From Bacteroidota bacterium (lineage in GTDB: Bacteria > Bacteroidota > Bacteroidia > Chitinophagales > Chitinophagaceae): a DNA stretch of 23,722 nt. The stretch lies in assembly GCA_023433265.1 (NCBI GenBank), contig JAEZDR010000148.1, forward strand, positions 1 through 23,722, read 5' to 3'. Positions 15,433-21,210 of this stretch are shown here, piece by piece. Below the pieces are notes generated by a model that was not told the DNA's origin, searched no databases, and saw only the letters and a program-made list of their open reading frames with translations. Position numbers and translations under genes: made by a program. Each line of letters starts with the position of its first letter. The stretch's first letter is position 1.

Positions 15433-16236
15433 ATGAGAACGTTTTGCCTTACGCTTTGCTTCTGCGTGTATTCTTTCCTCTCCTGCTTCGCTCAAAAACT
15501 AATAGCCCTTCCGCCGGAGCTACAAACTATTCAACCGTTGCAAGTTGACTTTAAGATGAAAGGGCACATTTATCCTTACCAGTTTGGACCATACAAGCTG
15601 GTGGATGCAAAAAAAGAATGGACGAAAACAGAAGAGAAGAAAGTAAAGTCGTCCAGCTACCGGGCTTTATTCGAAAGCGATGGAAAGAAGACGGAGAAAG
15701 ACAGGTCTTCTTTCGTCATGCAAGGCCCTTCAAACCAAAGCGTGCCTGTAAATATTGCGGTAACAAAAGAAACTGAATTCTCCAGGATGAAAGTGGACCT
15801 GTTTGACAATAAGAAAGGTGAGAAGGTTTTTGGCAACTCCAATACCCTTTACCTGGCTTCGTTCATGATTGACACCACCCGTTGGGATGTTGAAGTAAAG
15901 TTTACTGAAGGAGGCGAGTTTACTTTTGAAAACGACTTTGTGGGTATGATAGAGGCCAATGGAAAACGATATTTACTGGAATCCGTTTTTGATTTTGAAG
16001 ATGGCAAAAAGCGTTTATCAGGATTCCCGATTGGAACCGTAGTTCGCTATAACAACAAAGCCGTGGCAGCATTGCAGTTCCAGGGACATTACTTCAGCAA
16101 CCTAAAAAAGCATAGCATGGTATGGCTTGCAAATGAGCTGGATGAACAAACAAAATTTGGATTAGCGATAGCACTTACTGCTTTAATGAGTAAAGCACAC
16201 CAGGGATTAATGGAACAGCCGTCAACTGATCGTTAG
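15433..16236 (+). CDS. Secreted hypothetical protein
   Basis: 267 residues from ATG 15433, chosen because it opens a signal peptide (MRTFCLTLCFCVYSFLSC, cut near FAQ|K); an in-frame ATG at 15397 adds 12 residues in front. The mature part is rich in beta strands and charged turns (VDFKMKGHIYPYQFGPYKL, YRALFESDGKKTEKDRSS, WDVEVKFTEGGEFTFEND, FDFEDGKKRLSGFPIG) and ends in a helix (EQTKFGLAIALTALMS). FLSC is not a good lipobox, so I read it as soluble periplasmic or surface, not a lipoprotein. I recognise no family. It converges on the lipoprotein gene, with 10 bp between the stops. The 279 bp upstream hold no gene I can support. Confidence 0.8.
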   Translation: MRTFCLTLCFCVYSFLSCFAQKLIALPPELQTIQPLQVDFKMKGHIYPYQFGPYKLVDAKKEWTKTEEKKVKSSSYRALFESDGKKTEKDRSSFVMQGPSNQSVPVNIAVTKETEFSRMKVDLFDNKKGEKVFGNSNTLYLASFMIDTTRWDVEVKFTEGGEFTFENDFVGMIEANGKRYLLESVFDFEDGKKRLSGFPIGTVVRYNNKAVAALQFQGHYFSNLKKHSMVWLANELDEQTKFGLAIALTALMSKAHQGLMEQPSTDR

Positions 16237-16246
16237 CTCCTACTTG

Positions 16247-16705
16247 TTAGAAAGCTATCGAGAAACTACCTTCGGTGATACTTGTGATAACGCCTCCTGA
16301 CTGGGGGGTTACAGTAGCACTGAATGTGCCGCGGATGCTTGCAGCATCAAGATGGGTGACTGTTATAACGCAATCGCTGTCACTTTCGTAGGTTTTGATA
16401 CCATCGTTATACTCGATATAGCCAACACCACCGGTGGAACCTGTGCCGGTATAGACTCCCGTTGTAAGGGTTCCCGGCTTCGCGACACCAATGGCAAGCA
16501 TCTGGCCGGAAGGCGTTTCCGCAGCTACCGCCACTACTTCCATCCCCTGATGATTCTGCTTAACGCTAACAATTCCGGCGGTAAAGCTTACGGGTGAATT
16601 CTGAATTTTTGCATGGATTCCGGGAGCCTGGTAAGGAGTATCTTCAGATTTTTTACAGCCTATGAATGAAACGAAGGCTAACAGCAGTAATGGCAGGTAA
16701 CGCAT
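16247..16705 (-). CDS. Small lipoprotein, DUF6252-like
   Basis: 152 residues from ATG 16705, starting MRYLPLLLLAFVSFIGCKKS. The lipobox FIGC with KK after the cysteine predicts a lipid-anchored protein. An alternative start at 16723 adds six residues before the signal. The mature domain is all-beta: IHAKIQNSPVSFTAGIVSV, LAIGVAKPGTLTTGVYTG, YESDSDCVITVTHLD and IRGTFSATVTPQSGG ending TEGSFSIAF. This order (strand, GTYTG turn, TH.D...I.GTFSA) resembles the Bacteroidota DUF6252/DUF5025 lipoproteins, whose function is unknown. The assignment is by pattern only. Confidence 0.8.
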   Translation of the reverse strand: MRYLPLLLLAFVSFIGCKKSEDTPYQAPGIHAKIQNSPVSFTAGIVSVKQNHQGMEVVAVAAETPSGQMLAIGVAKPGTLTTGVYTGTGSTGGVGYIEYNDGIKTYESDSDCVITVTHLDAASIRGTFSATVTPQSGGVITSITEGSFSIAF

Positions 16706-16796
16706 AATAGAATTTTGGAGCAAGTTAGAAACAGCAGATGTGAAAAAACATGAGTTTTGTCATGCAGAAATCCGCAGTGATTTAGCGGACCTGGGA

Positions 16797-16976
16797 TTAG
16801 TTCTGAAATTCGTTAAGTACAGTTGCACCATATGCTTGCCTGGCAAGGGCTATTTCTGCTTCAGTGAATTGACCGGTGAGGGTGAAATGCGTGAGGTTGT
16901 GGTATTTTACGGCCTTTTCAACAAGCAAGCGAAATTCAATGAGATTGATGATATCAGGAAACTTAAGGGTCGTCAT
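16797..16976 (-). CDS. 59-residue hypothetical protein, hidden under a plus-strand ORF
   Basis: ATG at 16976-16974, TAA at 16799-16797. The peptide starts MTTLKFPDIINLIEFRLLVE, continues KAVKYHNLTHFTLTGQFT and ends EAEIALARQAYGATVLNEFQN. It has balanced charged and hydrophobic residues, no cysteines, and reads like a soluble helical protein. The competing plus-strand frame over 16740-17009 starts at GTG, is longer (89 codons), but is cysteine-rich and has no pattern; on content I prefer the minus strand. It lies 106 nt downstream of the thioredoxin gene on the same strand. No family recognised. Confidence 0.62.
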   Translation of the reverse strand: MTTLKFPDIINLIEFRLLVEKAVKYHNLTHFTLTGQFTEAEIALARQAYGATVLNEFQN

Positions 16977-17082
16977 TTAACGATTGCTAAAGTAACCCAA
17001 CAAGGCTGAAGCTCAGGTTATATTTCAATTAAAAAAGGAGCATAAACAGGCTAGAACAGGATGAAACCGAGCGTGTAACTAG

Positions 17083-17388
17083 CTAAGAATCCAGGGCTGC
17101 ATTGAGTGAGTTTTCAAGTTGTGAAAGGTTCATAGCGCCTGATTGACGCCATGCAATGTTACCTTGTTTGAATAATATAAGCGTAGGAACTCCCTGTATA
17201 CCAAAGGCCTGGGCAACAGCAGTGTTTTTGTCTACATCTATTTTGAGTATGCGGATTCGCTCCGGCCACTTGTCGCGCAACTGTTTAAGTACAGGAGCCA
17301 TCATTTTACAGGGGCCACACCACTCAGCATAAAAATCCACGAGAACCGGGATAGGACCATTGATTACATCTTTGAATGATTCACTCAT
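17083..17388 (-). CDS. Thioredoxin
   Basis: 101-residue cytoplasmic thioredoxin, a disulfide reductase. The active site WCGPCKM gives C24 and C27, the cis-proline GVPTL gives P68, and the buried Asp in LVDFYAEW (D18) is conserved. Length is right for a single domain with no signal peptide. It lies 36 nt downstream of the DUF983 gene on the same strand, so the two may be one transcript. It resembles TrxA, but several thioredoxins often coexist in these genomes, so I do not claim it is the main one. Confidence 0.93.
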   Translation of the reverse strand: MSESFKDVINGPIPVLVDFYAEWCGPCKMMAPVLKQLRDKWPERIRILKIDVDKNTAVAQAFGIQGVPTLILFKQGNIAWRQSGAMNLSQLENSLNAALDS

Positions 17389-17424
17389 TGCAGATAATTT
17401 ATAAGTGAAAAAAGGTGCAGCTAA

Positions 17425-17883
17425 TTACCAATTGCCCATATGTTCTTTTACCACCCGTTCGCCCTCATCAGGCTTGTGATCTTTCCAACGAGGTTCATAT
17501 TTTACAAACCAGCTAAGCCATAACGTACGGGAAAGGCGCATAAAGATGGGCTGTAATAAAACCAGTAATAAAATAGAAGTACATAGCCACCAAAAGATAC
17601 TATTATCAGAAAACGTGAGACCGATAAATAATTTCCAGGCAATAAAGGTTAGAACAAGAAAACCCACGCTGAGTGCATAACTAACATAGCCTGTTCCGTA
17701 ATAAAAACCTACTTCAATATCGGTAGGCTGATTGCAAACCGGACAATGACTATGCATGACCAGGTTGTGCTTTATATCGTAAGGATTTTGCGTAATAAAC
17801 AAGTCTCCCTTCCTGCAACGCGGACATTTGTTATTGAGCACACCCCACAAGTACGATGGCTTTGTTGTTTGTATGGCTGCCAT
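17425..17883 (-). CDS. DUF983 family membrane protein
   Basis: 152 residues. Two Cys pairs, CPRC (C20, C23) and CPVC (C47, C50), lie before two transmembrane helices (about 63-88 and 95-116), as in DUF983. The Cys pairs probably bind a metal such as zinc. The function is unknown; family members are common in Bacteroidota and alphaproteobacteria. The gene is preceded by a terminator (17916-17954) and a -7-like TAACTTTG (17895-17888), and followed 36 nt later by thioredoxin. The co-location with a disulfide reductase may be chance. Confidence 0.88.
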   Translation of the reverse strand: MAAIQTTKPSYLWGVLNNKCPRCRKGDLFITQNPYDIKHNLVMHSHCPVCNQPTDIEVGFYYGTGYVSYALSVGFLVLTFIAWKLFIGLTFSDNSIFWWLCTSILLLVLLQPIFMRLSRTLWLSWFVKYEPRWKDHKPDEGERVVKEHMGNW

Positions 17884-17887
17884 AATG

Positions 17888-17895
17888 CAAAGTTA
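17888..17895 (-). promoter_or_regulatory. Possible -7 element of the DUF983 gene
   Basis: TAACTTTG on the minus strand matches TAnnTTTG, ending 4 nt before the start codon, which would give a nearly leaderless mRNA. No -33 TTG sits at the right distance. Confidence 0.35.
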
Positions 17896-17915
17896 CCAAA
17901 GCATAATGTTTGAAA

Positions 17916-17954
17916 AAAAAGCTAAGGTCGGAATAGCCAGAACCTTAGCTTTTT
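17916..17954 (-). terminator. Terminator of the OmpA-like lipoprotein gene
   Basis: 13-bp perfect stem AAAAAGCTAAGGT / ACCTTAGCTTTTT with a 13-nt loop. On the minus strand it is followed by more T residues (17915-17913). It lies 16 nt after the stop of the gene ending at 17971. Confidence 0.88.
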
Positions 17955-17970
17955 GATAATTCTAAAGAAT

Positions 17971-18642
17971 TTACTGTCCAGCCTGTTGCTTTGCTTCAGC
18001 CTTCATTTTTTCGTTAGCTGTTATCAGGAACTCCACCCTGCGGTTCTGCGTACGCCCGGCTTCTGTATCGTTTGTCTCTTTAGGAGCAGACTCGCCAAAC
18101 CCCCTGGTTGTGATACGAGAATTAGCAACCCCTTTATTCCTGAGATAGGTTGCAACTGAAGAGGCTCTACGCTCGCTCAGGTTTTGATTATATGAATCGC
18201 TTCCCGTATTGTCAGTATGCCCGCGTATTTCAATATTCGTATCAGGATACTTGTTAAGGATGGTAACAAGGTCGTTTAACGTAGCTGTTGAAGCGGAAGT
18301 GATGTCTGAACGGTCAACACCAAATAATACATTGCTACTGAACTCTACGACAATGCCTTCGCCTACCCTCTCTACTTTTGCATTAGGTACCTCGCGGCGT
18401 ATTTCTTCAGCCTGTTTATCCATCTGGCGACCGATGATAGCACCTGCTGCTCCACCGACTGCTGCGCCGATGATGGCACCTGCCGCAGTATTGCCTGCCG
18501 CTTTACCTATAACACCGCCTACTACAGCGCCGCCGGCACCACCGATAACTCCACCTTTTTGAGAGTTACTCCATGTTTTACAACCTGCGAGTGTTAGACT
18601 GACGAATAATGCTGATAATGTAAGAATCTGAGTGATTTTCAT
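17971..18642 (-). CDS. OmpA family lipoprotein with glycine-zipper segment
   Basis: 223 residues. The signal peptide ends in lipobox LAGC (C21), so it is a lipoprotein, probably on the outer membrane facing the periplasm. Residues ~30-72 are a glycine-zipper (GGVIGGAGGAVVGGVIGKAA..., AAVGGAAGAIIG), which may span or insert in membrane. Residues ~95-210 form the OmpA C-terminal domain, which binds peptidoglycan: IEIRGHTDNTGSD with D144, and LSERRASSV with R159, 15 residues apart as in E. coli OmpA. A basic, Gln-rich tail follows. Overall it is like YiaD of enterobacteria. It tethers the outer membrane to the wall. A strong terminator lies just downstream, so it is transcribed alone. Confidence 0.93.
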   Translation of the reverse strand: MKITQILTLSALFVSLTLAGCKTWSNSQKGGVIGGAGGAVVGGVIGKAAGNTAAGAIIGAAVGGAAGAIIGRQMDKQAEEIRREVPNAKVERVGEGIVVEFSSNVLFGVDRSDITSASTATLNDLVTILNKYPDTNIEIRGHTDNTGSDSYNQNLSERRASSVATYLRNKGVANSRITTRGFGESAPKETNDTEAGRTQNRRVEFLITANEKMKAEAKQQAGQ

Positions 18643-18712
18643 AATTGGAGATTTGCAGTTAACGAGGCCGCAAACATTATGCCGTTTGTAACAATAAGCG
18701 GCTGCTAATCAA

Positions 18713-19789
18713 TTAAAACAAAGTGATCTGGCTACCGGGACGCTGGAATTTTGAACAATCTAAATCAAAGCCACCACTCTTATAACCAAACCGTTTTTTA
18801 AATTGTTTAAACTGCATGGCAATCATAGCTGCTATATTTCCATCTCCTTTCATCCTGCGCGACCACTCACTGTCGTTTACTTTGCCCCCATGTCCGGATT
18901 CTATCAGGTGCCAAACCTTATTTGCCCTGTCAGGAAAGTTCTTAAACAGCCAATCGTGAAAAAGAAACTGAATCGCCCCATTGAGCCTGACAAAGGTATA
19001 ACCTGCATTTATAGCACCGGCCGAAGCAGCTGCTTTTAGTATATCATGCAATTCATGATCATTAAGACCCGGTATCATAGGTGCTGCCATCACTCCTGTT
19101 GGCACCCCGGCTTTAGAAAGCTCCTCTATAAGCCTCAGCCTTTGCTGAGCTGTGGTCGTTCTTGGTTCCATCACCCGGCGTAACGCTTCGTTAAGTGAAG
19201 TGATCGACACCATAACGGAAACCAGGTTTTTTTGAGCCATCGGAACAAGAATGTCCATGTCGCGGAGCAGGCCTGCGTTTTTTGTGATGATGGAAATAGG
19301 CTGATTAAAGCGGGAAGCCACCTGGAGCAGTTGCCTGGATATTTGAAACTTCTTCTCTGCAGGTTGGTAACAGTCAGTGTTGCCACTTAAAGCAATAGGC
19401 ACACAATGCCAATTAGGATTCATTAAGAAATTTGATAGTAAAAGGGGAGCGTTCTTTTTTACTATGATCTTTGTTTCAAAGTCTATTCCTGCACTCCAGC
19501 CCCAATACTCGAAACTATTACGGGCATAGCAGTAAATGCAGCCGTGCTCGCAACCCTGGTAAGGATTCATACTGTAAAGCATGCCGACATCCGGGCTATC
19601 TACTTTGTTGACAAGCGCTTTCGCATTTTCTTCCAGGAAAACCGTTGCAGGATTTTCATGTTCCCAATCGTCAATCGCTTCAACATGCATCTTCCCAACG
19701 CTGTGCTTCAAGAATCGGTTGCCTGTGTTATACTGCGCACCTCTGCCTTTATGGTAATATGTTCCCTCTGACGGTTTGCCGTTGGCCAT
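18713..19789 (-). CDS. PA0069 family radical SAM protein (SplB-related)
   Basis: 358 residues. The iron-sulfur cluster motif is CEHGCIYC (C80, C84, C87) in MNPYQGCEHGCIYCYARN, with the family N-terminal block KGRGAQYNTGNRFLKH (13-30). Conserved downstream stretches include IALSGNTDCYQPAEKKFQ and SITSLNEALRRVMEPRT. It is of the group distantly related to spore photoproduct lyase SplB; members lack a known substrate. The cluster and fold are clear, the reaction is not. It starts 91 bp from the kinase stop at 19881. Upstream on the minus strand, TTG, 16 nt and TAATTTAG form a weak promoter match. Confidence 0.93.
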   Translation of the reverse strand: MANGKPSEGTYYHKGRGAQYNTGNRFLKHSVGKMHVEAIDDWEHENPATVFLEENAKALVNKVDSPDVGMLYSMNPYQGCEHGCIYCYARNSFEYWGWSAGIDFETKIIVKKNAPLLLSNFLMNPNWHCVPIALSGNTDCYQPAEKKFQISRQLLQVASRFNQPISIITKNAGLLRDMDILVPMAQKNLVSVMVSITSLNEALRRVMEPRTTTAQQRLRLIEELSKAGVPTGVMAAPMIPGLNDHELHDILKAAASAGAINAGYTFVRLNGAIQFLFHDWLFKNFPDRANKVWHLIESGHGGKVNDSEWSRRMKGDGNIAAMIAMQFKQFKKRFGYKSGGFDLDCSKFQRPGSQITLF

Positions 19790-19880
19790 GTGCAGGTAAA
19801 TTTAAATGCTAAATTAATTAGTATTTCGGAAACAATAAAGATTCTTACAAACATTAACGGCTGGCGTTCAAGAACGGGCG

Positions 19881-21197
19881 TTATTGGGCCTGCAGTGTTC
19901 CTCCTGCAGGATACTTTACCGTTGTCTTTGTTTGGTGTACCGGAAGTTCGATTGTAAACCTGGTACCTTCCCCTTGCACAGAGGATGCATAGATTCTACC
20001 ATTGTGCTTTTCAACTATCTTCTTGCAAATCGTTAGACCCAAACCGGTACCGGGATAAGTACTCGCTGTATGTAGCCGTTTAAACAGTACAAATATTTCC
20101 TCCTGGAATCGGGGATCGAATCCTATGCCGTTGTCGGAAATGGTAATGCGATGGAAAGCATTCTTATCGTTGGCCCCTTTCCTGCTACCTGTAGATACCT
20201 TTTCAGCAGTAATTTTTATAACAAGCTGACGGGAAGGTTCATTGAACTTTAAAGCATTCGTAAGCAGGTTTTGGAAAAGCTGCCGTATCTGCGTTTCCAC
20301 CACAGGAGCAGTCGGAAGTTGGGCTATGGTAATGACTGCATTCTTTTGTTCGATAAAAACTTCAAGATCTGAGCAAACCTCTTTCATCACCTTGTTCAGG
20401 TCAACATCTGTGAAGTTGTAGGAAGCAGATGAGAAGCGGGAGAACGCAAGAATATCGTTTATGAGCAACTGCATGCGTTCAGAAGCTTTAAGCATAGAAT
20501 TAAGATACTGCCTGGCTTCCTCAGGCATAGAATCGTCAAACTTTGAGAACAGCCTGTCGCCGAACGTCCTGATTTTGCGGAGAGGTTCCTGTAAATCATG
20601 AGAGGCGATATAGGCAAACCGGTCAAGCTCTTCGTTCGTTGCTTTGAGTTGGGAGATGTTTTCTATCAGTTGCCTGTTTAACTGCTTTATCTTTTCTTCT
20701 GAAATAATTCGCTCCTGGATTTCCTTTTCCAGGTGCTGGTTCATGGTTATTAAGTTATGCTCCTGGAGCATGAGCTGATGGTTTTTCCGATAGAGCTCCA
20801 CGTATACGGCCACCTTAGCACGAAGAAGTTCGGGATTGATAGGCTTGTAGATATAATCTACTCCACCCATCTCGTATCCTTTGAAAATGTTCTCATCTCC
20901 GTGCCCATTCGCTGTTATGAAGATGATGGGTATATGCCTTAGCCTTTCACGCTCGTAAATAAGTGTTGCAGTTTCGAAACCATTCAGGTCCGGCATCTGA
21001 ACGTCCATGAGAATGAGGGTAAAATCAACCTCCTTCAGCAGCGTTTTTAAAGCAGCCCTGCCCGAGTTAGCTTTACGGATAATGTACCCGTCACGCTCAA
21101 GGATTGTTTCGATAGAGAAGAGATTATCTTCTCTATCGTCAACAACCAACAGTTTTATTTCCTGCTTTGAATGGAGTGTTTTTTCTTCAGATGCCAT
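19881..21197 (-). CDS. Receiver-histidine kinase hybrid protein
   Basis: 438-residue cytoplasmic signalling protein with the receiver first. REC domain (about 14-130): acidic D20 and D21, phosphoacceptor D65 (MDVQMPD), T95, and K118 in IYKP. A coiled coil follows (about 135-190). HisKA has phosphoacceptor H200 in ASHDLQEPLRKI. HATPase_c (about 300-420) has N-box LLTNALKF, G1 SDNGIGFD and G2 PGTGLGLTI. No transmembrane helix and no output domain. It begins 13 nt after the stop of the larger hybrid kinase, so both are probably one operon; it may receive phosphate from it at D65 and control its own kinase activity (inference). Confidence 0.94.
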   Translation of the reverse strand: MASEEKTLHSKQEIKLLVVDDREDNLFSIETILERDGYIIRKANSGRAALKTLLKEVDFTLILMDVQMPDLNGFETATLIYERERLRHIPIIFITANGHGDENIFKGYEMGGVDYIYKPINPELLRAKVAVYVELYRKNHQLMLQEHNLITMNQHLEKEIQERIISEEKIKQLNRQLIENISQLKATNEELDRFAYIASHDLQEPLRKIRTFGDRLFSKFDDSMPEEARQYLNSMLKASERMQLLINDILAFSRFSSASYNFTDVDLNKVMKEVCSDLEVFIEQKNAVITIAQLPTAPVVETQIRQLFQNLLTNALKFNEPSRQLVIKITAEKVSTGSRKGANDKNAFHRITISDNGIGFDPRFQEEIFVLFKRLHTASTYPGTGLGLTICKKIVEKHNGRIYASSVQGEGTRFTIELPVHQTKTTVKYPAGGTLQAQ

Positions 21198-21210
21198 GCT
21201 CTACCTTCTG

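Noticed and set aside
16740..17009. 89-residue plus-strand ORF starting at GTG
   Set aside because: It overlaps the better-looking minus-strand 59-residue ORF; its translation is cysteine-rich with no motif.
18665..18702. Inverted repeat GCCGC...GCGGC downstream of the radical SAM gene
   Set aside because: Only a 5-bp outer stem with a long loop; no T-run, probably chance.
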